Below are positions 12,218 through 23,912 of a stretch of DNA of 64,000 nt, in pieces. The DNA is taken from NCBI GenBank assembly GCA_002286715.1, contig NSJX01000004.1, positions 1,004,253 through 1,068,252 of the forward strand, given 5' to 3'. Made by a program: the position numbers and the translations under genes. This DNA comes from Dentipellis sp. KUC8613. Taxonomy: Eukaryota; Basidiomycota; Agaricomycetes; Russulales; Hericiaceae. Within the stretch, counting starts at the first letter, position 1, and every line of letters starts with the position of its first letter. The notes below the pieces were generated by a model. That model was not told the DNA's origin, did not search any database, and worked only from the letters and a program-made list of their open reading frames with translations.

Positions 12218-12636
12218 ATGGCCAAAGACGCAGCCCATGTGAGCATCTGCCGCTGCCGCTATGATCACCTTGTAGCCCAGCGTTGACCGGGATCCTACAC
12301 CCCTAACCAGGTTGCCCGTGGCTACAGTGCGTCTTCACTCACGCCGTCTCACCCTTTCGATCTATAACACATTCGCAGAGGCCACGCTTAACAACCCAAA
12401 TGTCTCGCAAGAGGCGAAGGAGCGTGCCCGTCAGGCTTTGGCCGATATGGAAGCCAAAGGCGAGATCGGAGCGGCACACGAGAAACCCTCCCGTGCTCAG
12501 GGGAAGGTGGGCCAAACTCTCTCGGCATCGTCCTGAGTGGCTGATGACACCCGCACAGGGCACCATGCACCAGCCCCATATGAGCGAGGACGCGAAGCAG
12601 AGGGGGAACATGAACCTTGAGCACATGGAAGATTGA
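12218..12636 (+). CDS. Conidiation-specific protein 6 (CON-6) family
   Basis: Four exons (12218-12238, 12311-12326, 12379-12506, 12559-12636) encode 80 residues. The second exon is only 16 nt. Splicing creates the CON-6 signature VARGYKATLNNPNVSQEAKERARQAL, followed by a degenerate second unit (PHMSEDAKQRGNMNLEHMED). CON-6 proteins are small hydrophilic proteins first described as conidiation-induced in Neurospora; in basidiomycetes they are often stress- or development-linked. The TATA box and STRE-like sites upstream fit regulated expression. The family is clear; the role in this organism is inferred. Confidence 0.88.
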
Positions 12637-12847
12637 ACGCGCTGCTGCGTGAAATGGGTCAATTATCAATTGTACATTAGCTAGCTTTTGTTTGTAATAT
12701 CAGGATACATCTCACATGGTTTTCGGAAGGCTTTGCAACGAAAGATCAATGCTAGCGTAGCTTTGTTTGGACGAAGATAGTGGATGACTTCGACCCAGAG
12801 CGCATGCTGTACACTTCCTGCATTTGACACACTTCGAGAATATAGAT

Positions 12848-14509
12848 TTACCAGCCGCCTGCCCCTCTAACCTCTGCTTCAAGACATTTTCGTAGATGGT
12901 GTTTCGTCTCCCCAATAGCCCATGCTTCATTTGGGGTCTCCTTGTCCTTCTGGAAGAACTGCTCCACGCATACCGTTCCTACGGATTTGAACAAGTCTTC
13001 AAGGATCCAAGTCAGTCGAGGCCCAGTAAGCTCAATCGCGGGCTCCGCGTTGACTTCAAGGATTTTGACTTGGAATTTTGGTGATGTCGACGCTGCCGAT
13101 GGTACATGGGATACGAGGAAGTCGATGCCGTACAATTCAAACGCGTTGGGTAGGGCCTGCGAAGACATTAATGGACGCTGAATTTCGTAAAGTGGAGACG
13201 CACCTGGAAATGAATAGCGGTCCCCAGCGCAGCTCGGAATGTCTCTCCAAGCACGTCCGCTATTTGATTTTGGATATCGACGAGATGTTCGGCTGTCAGG
13301 GTCAAGCGTTCCTGCTCATCGCCAGAGAGGATTTTACATCCAACGAGTTCATCTAGTAGTCGCACACCTTCCTCCCCTCGATGTGTTTGGAGCGAAGTAT
13401 TCGTCAAATGAGGCGCAAGGGATAGAGAAGAGGGCCCGTCTTCTTCTGCGACAGGTACGCCGAATGGTTCGGACGAGAAGAGTGCTAGAATTCGATCGTA
13501 GAAGTACAGCTTCAGTGCACCCGATGCAACGCAGTAAGTGCGCAAATGAAACTGCATGACGCATTGGCAGCGTTCTGGAGGATACCAGTGTGAAAACTCA
13601 CCTTGTAGCCTTTCAGGTGTTCGGGCTCTTTGACTGGGCATCCATTCACTGGGAACTGGTAGGGATCAAGCAACAGAGGCGACAGGATGTACTCCTGTAT
13701 GACAACCAAGGCTACCGAATGAGCTCTCTGCCTGCGATACTTGATCAAAAACGAAGTCACCTGAATAACGAAATGTCTAAGCTGCGACGTTACCACAGCC
13801 GTATCGTCTTTTAGCGGGGCAGCATCGACGTCCCCGGCATCACTGACATCCCCGTCACTCTCATTTTCCTCAAACCCCTCGAATATCTGCTGCAGAGCAT
13901 CCTTGGAGTTGAACAGCCGGATGCCCATCCCTCGGTCCGCCATCCCCGGCTTTAATATCCACCACTTACCTCTGCCTTCGGCCTCGCTCTCGTCCATGTC
14001 CTTGCCAAGGTCCCACAACTCGTCGGCCCACATGTCGTCCAGTTCGTCCGCGAATGAGATCTCTAGGTCCCATGTCTGCGGCACCGCATTCTGCAACGCA
14101 GAGTCGGGGTGCTTGAGAAGATATGCGTGGATGCATCTTGACAAGAAGTGCTTTCGGATGAGCGCTTTGCGTATGATGTACGAAGATGAGAGAACGTCGG
14201 CTTGATTTTCGAGTGTCAAGTCATGGTCGATGCTATCGTAAGACGCCCATTGCAAGAGTTTTTCGCCGTCTACCGTTGGGTGATCAAGAAACTTCGGCGT
14301 GATGTGTATTGAAGATAATGCTTTGCGAACAAGCGAGTCCGTAAGCGGAGCATTGGGCCAATGAACAAACGCAGAGAACCCTTCGGCCATGACACCTAAA
14401 AATAAGATACTCAAGATTCAGTTTGAAACGGTAAAGGGTAAAGTAGCCTGCACATACCAGATGGATTCTTGAGATCTGTGCACGGCAATTGCCGACGCAC
14501 TATGAACAT
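12848..14509 (-). CDS. Tubulin-tyrosine ligase family protein
   Basis: Five exons on the minus strand (14458-14509, 13761-14395, 13602-13694, 13204-13551, 12848-13156) join to 478 residues. ATP-grasp motifs of the TTL family are visible: GKWWILKPGMADRGMGIRLF near residue 160, RHFVIQEYILSPLLLDP across the second intron, and VKILEVNAEPAIELTGPRL near residue 420, which carries the metal-binding Glu and Asn. The domain order matches yeast Pby1 without its N-terminal SurE-like domain. Filamentous basidiomycetes keep such proteins; whether it modifies tubulin or another substrate is not known. The first exon (52 nt) begins MFIVRRQLPCTDLK. Confidence 0.88.
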
Positions 14510-14807
14510 GATTATGACTTTTTAGCTTCGCTTCTGCGAGCACCCGGGCTTCTGTTGCAACAAAATGTACAATTTCGCATATTGCTGCGAGGTGAGTACA
14601 TCTACGGTATTACAGCTACATTCATAGATACATAGGTGATTTCGAAATACTGCTCTCCTTCCTCCAGCGTCCAGTTGAATGGCACGACAGACCCAGTTGA
14701 GTGATCCCGTCGTAATTTTAATACAGAATAGATGCTTCGGGTGGAACCGTCCGTATCGGCTTTTGACAAGGAAAGGATGCCCGCATCATATGTGCAACAG
14801 GGCCACC

Positions 14808-15594
14808 TTACGCCAACAGCCTTGTGAGGATGTTCGCGCTCGTGTGGCTGATGAGGTCGCGGAGCCTGTTCACGTCCTGCGGGCTGACGTCCGCGATGTC
14901 GGCCATGAGGTACGCCGTGTCGCCCTTCGAGTCGGAGTACTGCTTCTCCACGTTGTACGGCGAGAGCACTTCGTTGACCTGCTTGAGCACACCGGGCTGG
15001 TTGAGATGCACGTAGCAGATGCGGACGTGGTTTGCCTCCTCGAGCGCGATGGCGCGGAGGTCGACCTCGGGGAAGTTGACCGCGCCGAGCGTGGAGCCGA
15101 AGGTGAGGTAGCGCGTGAGCGCGCCAGAGACCTCCTCACCAATCATGCGTTGGGCCTCTTCAGTGGACCCGCCGATGTGCGGAGTGAGGATGACGTTCTT
15201 GAGAGAGCGCAGCTCGCTCGACCATGCGTTGAGCTGGTCGTCGAAGGGGGAGCCGTTGGCGCCGGGCTCGGCGGGGTAGACGTCGATGGCGGCACCGGCG
15301 ATGTGGCCCGACTTGACTGCCTCGATGAGAGCGGGGATGTCGACGACGCGGCCGCGGGCGTTGTTGATAAGGTAGGAGCCGTTCTTCATTTGCGCGAGCT
15401 GCGTCTTCGAGATGAGGTTGATTGTCTCTGGGATCTCGGGCACGTGGAGGGTGACAAAGTCCGACTCGGTGAGAAGGGTGGTGAGCGAATCAACCTGACG
15501 CGCAGAGCCGAGCGGCATGAGGTTGACGACGTCGTAGAAGAGCACACGCATCCCAAATGCCTCTGCGAGGACGGAGAGCTGCGAGCCGATGTGG

Positions 15595-15626
<32 letters not shown>

Positions 15627-16262
15627 GACCTCCCAGCAATTCTTGGACTGCTTGTTCCAGAGGCCCTGGCGCATCTCGTACCCGCGCTCAAAGTACTGGC
15701 GCGAGAGCGCGACAATCTCCGAGATGACGAGCTCCGCGACCGAACGAGAGTTGGAGAAGGGCGAGTTGAACACAGGGATGCCGGCCTTTGCAGCAGTGAC
15801 CAAGTCGACCTGGTTCGTGCCGATGCAGAAGCACCCGATGACCAGTAGCTATATAGGGGAGACGCGATGTGAACACGGGACCAGGTGGTGAACGCGACGA
15901 GATCGTACCTTGCTCGCAGCTTTAATTACCCGTTCGGTGATCTTAGTCTTGCTGCGAATGCCGATGGCATGGTATTGCCCGATCTTCTGGACTAGCTCGT
16001 CCTCGCTCATGGCTTTGGCCTGGTGATCGACGTGCCAGCCTTGAGACTGGAAGGCCTTGACGGCGCCCTGGCTGATGTTTTCGACGAGAAGCAGCCGGAG
16101 GTTCTCATTGTCGATTGGGTGAAGTGCCTTGGGCTGGCGGACACTCGGGGTAGCAAGGGAGTTCTGGCGCATGCGTTCATGAAGAGTAGAGCTCGTGGGC
16201 GACACAGAAACAGCGCCGGCGGAGGAGACAGCTTGGAAGGGGATTGAGACGGGGGGCGACAT
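14808..16262 (-). CDS. SER3: D-3-phosphoglycerate dehydrogenase
   Basis: First step of serine biosynthesis from 3-phosphoglycerate, in the cytosol. Two exons (15909-16262, 14808-15848) give 464 residues. Seen: the substrate-domain start LLLVENISQGAVKAF, GCFCIGTNQVDL, the NAD-binding Gly motif GIVGYGHIGSQLSVLAE, the conserved NNARGRVVDIPAL loop, the catalytic His in VILTPHIGGSTEEAQ, and a C-terminal ACT domain ending LTRLLA. Length agrees with fungal Ser3/Ser33. It diverges from HIS7 across 184 bp with two TGACTC cores, which suggests shared amino-acid starvation control. The high third-position GC creates a long antisense frame that is only a shadow. Confidence 0.95.
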
Positions 16263-16446
16263 GACGAGGTGAAAGACAAGGAAATGCCAGCACAGAGGCT
16301 TGTAAGAGACGTGGTGTCAAGGGGTGGTACCAGAATTGCGTTATATTCTGGCAGTCCAGACGCATGCACTGACTCGATGCAGCCAATCGCATCACGTAAA
16401 GCCCAAAATTCGATGATTTCGCACGAGTCATTCTGGCAGTCTACAC
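16263..16446. promoter_or_regulatory. Bidirectional SER3-HIS7 promoter with Gcn4-type sites
   Basis: Only 184 bp between two divergent start codons. It contains TGACTC at 16370-16375 and its reverse GAGTCA at 16425-16430, the core of the Gcn4/Cpc1 general amino-acid-control site. A CCAAT box lies at 16383-16387. The 12-mer ATTCTGGCAGTC occurs twice in direct orientation (16345-16356 and 16430-16441), the second copy overlapping the GAGTCA site and ending just before the HIS7 start. Confidence 0.6.
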
Positions 16447-18182
16447 ATGGGCCTCTTCCTCCTCGACTACGGCGCGGGCAACGTCCAGAGCCTCGCAAAC
16501 TCCCTAGAGAAGCTCGGCCATGAGTTCAAGTGGATATCGTCACCAGAAGACTTTGATGTCGCCACCGTAAGTCTTCGCGGATTTTTGATCGCATACCAAA
16601 CCTAGACATCTTTCTACAGAGCCTCGTATTTCCTGGTGTAGGTGCTTTCCAAACCGCCGTCGAGGGCCTGCGGTCTCGCGGGCTGTTCGAGCCCCTCCGG
16701 AAATACATTGCATCTGGAAAGCCGTATTTTGGAATATGCATCGGCATGCAGGTTCTGTTTCAGTCCTCATCTGAAGGAGATGCAGCTGGACTCGGCATCA
16801 TCCCGACCTCCATCGGTCTCTTCTCCAACGAAGATAAGTCTGTTCCCCACATGGGCTGGAACTCGGTCGAGCTCCTTGATTCGGCGCACAAATCAAACGA
16901 GGGTATCGACCAATCCGCGCACTACTACTTCGTGCACTCTTACCGCGCCGCCTACGACCCCGAGCACAACCCAGAAGCGGCACAGTGGGTCCACTCGGTC
17001 GCACAATACGGCCAAGAAGTCTTCGTCTCCTCCGTCCGTAAAGGCAACGTCTACGGATGCCAATTCCACCCCGAAAAATCCGGTCCGGCAGGCCTGAGGC
17101 TCCTCGACGCCTGGCTCTCCGAACCCGAATCCCAGCGCGAGCACGCCCCCGCAACCCCCCGCATCTCCCACCCGCCAAAGCCCACGGACGGCCTCACAAA
17201 ACGGATCGTCGCATGCATGGACGTCCGCTCGAACGACCAGGGCGACCTCGTCGTGACCAAAGGCGACCAGTACGACGTGCGCGAAAAGCCGTCCCCCACA
17301 GGCAATGCCGTCGAGACCGCCGGCGCCGTGCGCAACCTCGGGAAGCCCGTCGCGCTCGCCGCGCGGTACTACACCGCGGGCGCCGACGAGCTCGCGCTGC
17401 TCAACATCACCTCCTTCCGGCACTCGCCGCTGCACGACCAGCCGATGCTCGCGGTCGTGCGCGCCGCCGCGCGCACCGTCTTCGTGCCGCTCACCATCGG
17501 CGGCGGCATCCGCGACACGGTCGACCCCGACGGCACGCCGCGCAGCGCGCTCGAGGTCGCCGGCGCGTACTTCCGCGCGGGAGCGGACAAGGTCAGCATC
17601 GGCAGCGAGGCGGTGTACGCGGTCGAGCGCATGCGCGCCGCGGGCGGGCGCGGCGACGGGACGAGCGCGATCGAGACCATCGCGCATGCGTACGGCCGCC
17701 AGGCGGTCGTGGTGTCCATCGACCCGAAGCGCGTGTACGTCGACGCGGGGTACGACGGCCCGCGCAAGGGTGAGGTCGTCCATGGCGGAGAGGCGGGGCT
17801 CGAGAAGGACCGTGGCAAGGCGTGGTGGTACCAGTGCACGGTGTCTGGTGGCCGCGAGGCGCGCGACCTGTCTGTCGTAGAGCTTGCCAAGGGCGTCGAG
17901 GCGCTCGGTGCGGGAGAGATTCTGCTCAATAGCATCGACCGGGATGGCACCGGGCTTGGCTTCGATCTCGATCTCATCCGGCTGGTGCACCGGAGCGTGC
18001 GGATCCCCGTCGTAGCGAGCAGTGGGGCGGGTCGCGCGGAGCATTTTACGGAGGTGTTTAGGGAAACGGGGGTTGAGGCGGCATTGGCGGCGGGTATCTT
18101 CCACCGGGAGGAAGTGGGGATTGACGAGGTCAAACAGGCGCTCGCGGGCGCTGGAATCAAAACCAGAAGGACAGCGGAGTAG
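16447..18182 (+). CDS. HIS7: Imidazole glycerol phosphate synthase (glutamine amidotransferase-cyclase)
   Basis: Fifth step of histidine biosynthesis: a fused HisH-HisF enzyme converts PRFAR plus glutamine ammonia to IGP and AICAR. Two exons (16447-16566, 16620-18182) encode 560 residues. The N-terminal amidotransferase (about 1-215) has the nucleophile Cys80 in YFGICIGMQVLF and the His-Glu pair in CQFHPEKSG. The C-terminal cyclase barrel (about 235-555) has KRIVACMDVR, the GGGIRDTV phosphate loop, SIGSEAV and LLNSIDRDGTG. Length matches fungal HIS7 proteins. The intron after residue 40 is in phase 0. Confidence 0.97.
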
Positions 18183-18696
18183 ACTTTGGATGCAGTCGTA
18201 GAACAAAATGTATTAGTCGACGGGCAGACTGGAGGATTAAATTTAGAATCAACTGTATTCATATCGCAAAGATGGTATGGATTGACATACAGGACCAGGA
18301 TATAGACTGGCTAAAATTTGTAGGTACAGTAGCAACTTCAATCCTACATGGGTACAGGCCCGTTGGTTCCACAGGTGAACAGTCACAACCACACGGATTC
18401 GGGAGAAATGGGACACAAACAAGCGAAAGACGAGATCGGAGGGTACAGTAGGAGGGTGGCGATCAAAGGTAACGTAGGTCGAATGGGCAATGGGGATACA
18501 TTTACGGAGGAAAGGCCCAAACGGGTGATATATAGATATCGACGAAGTCAGTTGTGGAACAATATGAAGGAGAAGTGGCAGGTCGGCACGCAAATCACTA
18601 GAATCCTAAATATGTCGACCAAGAAAGAAAGGTATGACCGTACGGTTATTCATCGAAGGGAAGTGTCCAATGCCACTACTGATCAACACATATGAA

Positions 18697-20242
18697 TTAC
18701 TTGCCGGTCATGACGCCCTTGACCTTCTTCAGCAAGCTTGTCTTCCTTCCCAGACCGGCACCTGTGTACTGAGCGTCAAAGTAACCTCGGTCCGTATCGT
18801 GACTCTGCGTACGACCGACCCCGGCGCCCTCCGGTGTCGCAGGAAGGTCCTTCATCTTCGGGTCCTCGACATAGACATAAGCCTCCGATGTCGGCGAAAC
18901 ATTGTCCCGTCCACCACGGCCAAAGCGCCCGAGGAAAGAGTTCTGGGCGCGGTGAGTTGGACGGGTGTTGCCTCCGCCGCCCGGGCTGGTGCTATCGACT
19001 GACGACGTTGGCGAATGCTGGGCACCGGGTGCAGTAGGTCCAGCGAGATCTTCGTAACCCACAGGAACATTGGGTGCGTTGCGCATCTTGCGGATCCGCT
19101 GCATGAGAGACTTGTTACGGCGAACGCCGCCACCTGGCGACGAGCCGTCGGGTGGAGGCGAGGTCGGCCAGGTCTCGGCCTCGGGTGAAGTGACGTCGCC
19201 AACGAAGATAGGCTGAGGGGGAGGGATAGTAGGGCGTCTGGTGGGGCGACTGCGGCCGTTACCTGTGGCCTCATCGGATTCGCCACGGCGTCCATCTCTG
19301 CCGCGTCTGCCATTACGGGTCTCCCGTGCATGAATGGAGTTGGCTGCAGACGCATCACCCTCGCCAGGCTTGCCTCCGCCTGCGAAGAACTCTTCGTATG
19401 GTTCCGGCTCATGGATACCCCAAGCCTCAGCGATAGCGTCTACCTGCTTCTTCGGGGCCTCAGGGTAGTATGGATTGTTGGGCAGAGCCTTGGCGACTTC
19501 AGGGGAAGGGTAAGGGGAGTCGTAGTCCTGATCGCGCAACTTGGCGGCGGCCTGTTCATCCTCTGCATTTATGCCGGTCCAAGCGTACATGGGCGCCTTG
19601 GTGCGGTGACGGTTGCGGGAGGGGGCACAGGCGTCGAAGGGGCCGTCGTGGTGGAACACTGAGAGACGGCATGAGGATCGAGCGACATCGACAAGACAGC
19701 AGGGCTTACTAGGACCCATTCCCGAAAAGTCGAGACGATCTATGACATCGGCATGGGCAGATCCTTTCTTGGGGGTCTTTGTGCGGCCAGAGGACCTGCC
19801 CTTGTCGGCGGGTGGATGTTGGGGAACAGAATCTTCAGAGTGGGATCGGCGGGTTGCTGGAGCGGGTCGAGAGTGTGAGGAGGTGGTATGGGCACTGGAA
19901 AGGGCGGGCGTCAGTAAAGACAGCGGAAGGGAGGGAGTTTGCGTACGGGACGGCACTGGTCTGGCTGCGAGAGGGACGGGTACGGGACGGGAGATCAGCG
20001 TTGCGGAAGATGACGGTGTCCTTGACTGCCTCCATGGTGCGATCGCGGCTGTGGTCCCTGGTCCTGGGGGTGGATGCGGTGTGGGGGCGGGGGTTGTTCC
20101 TGGACGAGGAGCGGTGGTGATGGTGGTGCTTGGGAGGAGGGGGAGGAGGGACAGTGTAGAGGGGGTCGTTGAAGGGGTCAGAATGAGATCTGTGCCTCGA
20201 GTGAGAACGAGGGGCTGAAGAGGGACGGTCGAGGGAGGGCAT
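18697..20242 (-). CDS. Pal1 family cell morphology protein
   Basis: Three exons (19947-20242, 19710-19894, 18697-19658) give 480 residues. The family core is visible: SDPFNDPLY near residue 20, DVIDRLDFSGMGP, then after the second intron MFHHDGPFDACAPSRNRHRTKAPMYAW. Pal1 proteins localise to growth sites and endocytic patches and keep cells cylindrical in fission yeast; the yeast relative is an early endocytosis factor. A His-rich run and Ser/Pro-rich flanks are probably disordered. The start at 20242 is the first in-frame ATG; the reading frame before it has none. The second donor could be gtaagc (used here) or a site 6 nt earlier. Confidence 0.88.
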
Positions 20243-20584
20243 GATGGCAAAGCGGGTGATAGCAGTCGTCAAAGCCCAGCGGCAACACGGGTTCCAACGC
20301 ACGCGGCTCCCTTCCGTGCCAAGATTTTCCTGTGGCGTCCCCTCGTCTGCCTTATCCGTTCGCCCGGTCTGGTGCTGCCTCGAGGGACGAACAAGACTGC
20401 AGATGTTTGGACAATCGCAGAGACGAGAATAGCGGCCTGGATGCTGCGAACAGTCGAGAGCAAGCGGTAGGAGACTTGCAGTGCGCCCTAAGAACGGCCA
20501 ACGTCCTGCTGATGTCAGCACTCCATACCAGGCCAGGTCCCGTCAGTCACCTGCCTCGCTCCTCCTCTTGAGTCTCTCCATTCA
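20243..20584. promoter_or_regulatory. Divergent promoter region Pal1 / desaturase
   Basis: Gap of 342 bp between two divergent starts, so it carries both promoters. No TATA box or known operator is evident. Confidence 0.35.
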
Positions 20585-22394
20585 ATGGGGCTCCCTCTCT
20601 GGTCTCGCGAGGACGTCGCTGCTCGCATCCTCCAGGGCGACGTCCTCTTCATCCTCAACGGTAATGTCGTCCGCGTCCCACAAAAATGGCTTGACGTACA
20701 TCCCGGCGGCATCCTCTCTATCCTCCATTTCGTCGGACGCGACGCGACTGACGAGGTCGAGGCGTACCACTCCGACGAGACTATCCGCCGCATGGGTAGC
20801 TATGTAGTTGCTACTGTCGACACTTCTCCCGATGGCTGGTTTCCCCTACAGCCCCCCATCCACACTGGATGGCTCCGGACCGTCAAGGATGGAAACCTTG
20901 AATGGCATAGCGAAGCTGCCCCCGACTATTCCAAAGAGAACTCGCCCGAATCGCCTTCCTCGCAGATTCTGCTTGTCAAAAGGGAGGACATCACATTCAC
21001 CGCTTCCGGTCCCTCAAGAGACCAGATTGAGCCTCCTCCCGTCCCCCTCTCCCTCAAGACCCAGACAGAACACTCGAAAGCCTACAAGGAACTACACAAG
21101 CGCGTCAAGGCTGCAGGCCTCTACGACACCCCTTTCATTACAGGCTACGGTCCTGAAGTAGTCCGATACATTCTTTGTGCCATCGGCTCCTACCTTGCCT
21201 ACCAGAGACAGTGGTTCTTCATCAGTGCCGTCTGTCTGGGCGCCCTCTGGCACCAGCTTGTATTTTTCGTCCACGACCTTGGTCATCTCGGCGTCACCCA
21301 TAAGTGGGCTGCGGATAGGATAATCTCTATTATACTCGCCGACTGGATCGGTGGGTTGAGTGTCGGTTGGTGGGTCCATGTACGTATTGCTCCATCTATT
21401 CTCGGAGCTGCTCACTGAGGGGTTCACATTCAGAACCATAACATTCATCACGGTATGTAACTTTAACTCGAATTGCGTTAATTAACATTGACCGTTGTGG
21501 CTGTCAAGTCGTCACGAATCACCCCACTCAGTACGTTTTTTCCAACCCCAACCCGTTGCCTCTAACCAAATCACGATCACGCAGTGATCCCGATATCCAG
21601 CACTTGCCGTTCTTCGCGATCAGCCCTGCGTTCTTCAAGTCACTCTATTCTTCATACTACAAGCGTGAAATGACCTTCGATGTATTCTCGCGCTACATGA
21701 TTGCAGTCCAGCACCGCCTCTTCTACGTGATCATGTCTCTCGCGCGGTTCAACCTTTACCGTCTATCCTACGAGCACCTGTGGGTCACACGCAACGAGCC
21801 CATCAAGGCCAGGGGCGGCCGATGGGCATGGTGGCTCGAAGTGGTCGGCCTCGTGTTCTGGTGGTACTGGTACAGCAACGTCGTCCGAGGGTGCGGCACC
21901 TGGCAGAAAAGCCTGATGTTCCTCCTTGTCAGCAACATGGTTCCCAGCCCCCTCCACGTCCAGGTACGTAACACGACGCGTCTGGTTCCGCTCTCTCAGC
22001 GCCCTTGACATGGCCCTGATTTTCCTAGATTGTGCTGTCGCATTTCTCCCGCTCGACCGCTGATCTCGGTCCGACTGAATCATTCCCGCATCGGCAATTG
22101 CGCACGACCACGGACGTCATCTGCCACCCCTCCGTCGCGTTTTTGCACGGCGGCTTGCACCTGCAGGTTACCCATCACCTTTTCCCCCGCTTGCCGCGCC
22201 ATAACCTACTCGAGGCGAGCTATCTCGTCAAAGATTTCGCCAAGGAGCAAGGCCTCGAATATGCCGAGTTTGGATTCGTGAGCGGCAATGGCGAGGTCTG
22301 CAGCACCCTCAAGGGTGTGGCGGATCAGCTGAAGATCATGGACATGGTTGCGTCAGCAGAGATCAAGGAGGCGCTGGGGATCAAGAAAGATTAG
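20585..22394 (+). CDS. Cytochrome b5-fused fatty-acyl desaturase, delta-8 sphingolipid desaturase-like
   Basis: Five exons (20585-21379, 21434-21452, 21509-21530, 21585-21963, 22029-22394) encode 526 residues; exons two and three are 19 and 22 nt. The N-terminal cytochrome b5 domain has HPGG at 39-42 and a second haem His at about 62. Three histidine boxes follow: HDLGH, HNIHH (built across the first intron) and QVTHH, the Gln-type third box of front-end desaturases. The tail block LRTTTDVICHPSVAFLHGGLHLQVTHHLFPRLPRHNL closely resembles fungal delta-8 sphingolipid desaturases, which desaturate the long-chain base of glucosylceramides in the ER. The exact substrate is inferred. Confidence 0.88.
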
Positions 22395-22676
22395 AGGCTC
22401 TAGATTATGGCGGATCGCTGCTTGTCAGGACTAGACCCCTATACCAGCAAGTACAATGACATTTCTATGACCCCACTCAATTACAGTTCGGACATGCGTT
22501 GCGTTCGGACATCTACACCGAGATACCAGTATCACGCAGATCCTTCGAGCGAGTTGCATACAGAGGCATGTATTGCAATAATCCTAGGTGCATATGTGGT
22601 ACCCAGATTTTGAGAGTGTACAGGAAAAGAAAGGCAGGTGCATGGCGTGACAAAAGAGAAGTAAGAGGTATATAAT

Positions 22677-23475
22677 TTACTTCTTCTTGGCAGCCTCCTC
22701 CTCCTCCTTCTGCAGAGTCGACATGATGTCAGAATGGAGCAGTTGGCGGCGATAAAATGGACACAAACCTTGGCGGCGCGCGCCTTGCGGGCACCTTCGT
22801 ACCTTTGCTCGGCACGGGAGGTGCGGAGAGTCTTGTAGGCCTCGAACTCGCGCTCCTCGGCAGTGATCTGGCGGGGAGCCTCGGGGACGACGGCAGGGGG
22901 GAGGGGAATGGGCTGGCGGGTGGTGGTCGCCTTGAGCTCCTCAGCCTAACACAACAGTTAACGACTCCAGACTCTAAATTAGACTCTTGAAAGACATACC
23001 GACGAGTCGCCCTTCTTAGGCTTGCCAGCCTTGCGGGGGAAGACGATGAGGCGTTCCTTGTACGCCTTCAACCGCTCCACGTTCACCTGCTTGCCCTCGA
23101 CACTCAGATTCCGGCGCCTGTGGTCGACGACAATGCCGACGCCGCGCGCCTCCTTCTTGCCAATGCCCGCCTCCTTGAGCTCCGCCAGCGTGAACCCACG
23201 GCCCTCACGGATCTTGATGTTGTAGCGGACAGTCTGGCCACGGACGGCGGGGCGGAGGTGCGTCAGGGGGCGCACGCCGAGCGCGGCGGCCTTGGCCTTG
23301 CGCGCGTTGCGGCGGCGGAGCTTGCGGCCGGGCTGGTCAAACCACGTCTTAACGCGGCGCTGCCAGTCCTTGCGGAAGTGGTTGTCGTGAAGGACTGGTG
23401 TGATAGATTCAAGTCAGCGATATATCACGGATCTGGATGCGGCCGAGGCGTACCGTTGTTGTGCGCGAAACCCAT
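22677..23475 (-). CDS. RPL13: 60S ribosomal protein eL13
   Basis: Four exons (23454-23475, 23000-23394, 22769-22945, 22677-22709) encode 208 residues, the normal eL13 length. The start [32 protein letters not shown] is the family N-terminus and crosses the first intron after only 22 nt. [24 protein letters not shown] and the basic C-terminus ending in Lys are also typical. It is a structural protein of the large ribosomal subunit. Introns early in the gene are common for fungal ribosomal protein genes. Confidence 0.97.
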
Positions 23476-23912
23476 TGTGAGTCTGAGAGGATGGGGAAGC
23501 CGTTAGCACAGAGAAGTAGGGCAGGGCACAGAAAGTGAGAAAGAGCGGCAAATGCCATCCTGAACCGTCTACGCTCATCCATCGGCAATCCCGCCGAATT
23601 TCATCAGAAAAACGACATGGGCTTCCGTGTATACGTCCAGGAGAGGGCCTGGCACACCGAAACCTGCAACGGAGGGGCATACTCACCTTGAGGGGGGTTT
23701 GCTTGACGATGAGGACGGACGCTACCTTCGACCGCGTAGGAAGATTTGGGTTGTGCGGCAATTCCCGGATGATTTGGACTCCGGACGGTCCGTGAGACTT
23801 CGGGTCCGACGCTGGACCTCCTCCTCTTCAGACTCTACACCCACATCCTATTTATTGTTTTTCAGCTACATTACATCTCCTTTCTTTGTTTCTAGGTTCA
23901 GAAATTACAGCC
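23476..23912. promoter_or_regulatory. Divergent promoter region eL13 / 23913 gene
   Basis: Gap of 437 bp between divergent starts. It must hold a strong ribosomal-protein promoter on the minus side. An in-frame extension upstream of 23913 is open to about 23886, but a likely acceptor (tttctag) and pyrimidine tracts make it leader sequence. Confidence 0.35.

Noticed and set aside
16893..18206. Long antisense frame (437 codons) opposite HIS7, and similar plus-strand frames opposite SER3 at 14679-15848
   Set aside because: They mirror the GC-rich third positions of strongly conserved enzyme genes, have Arg/Ala/Val-biased nonsense composition and no family resemblance.
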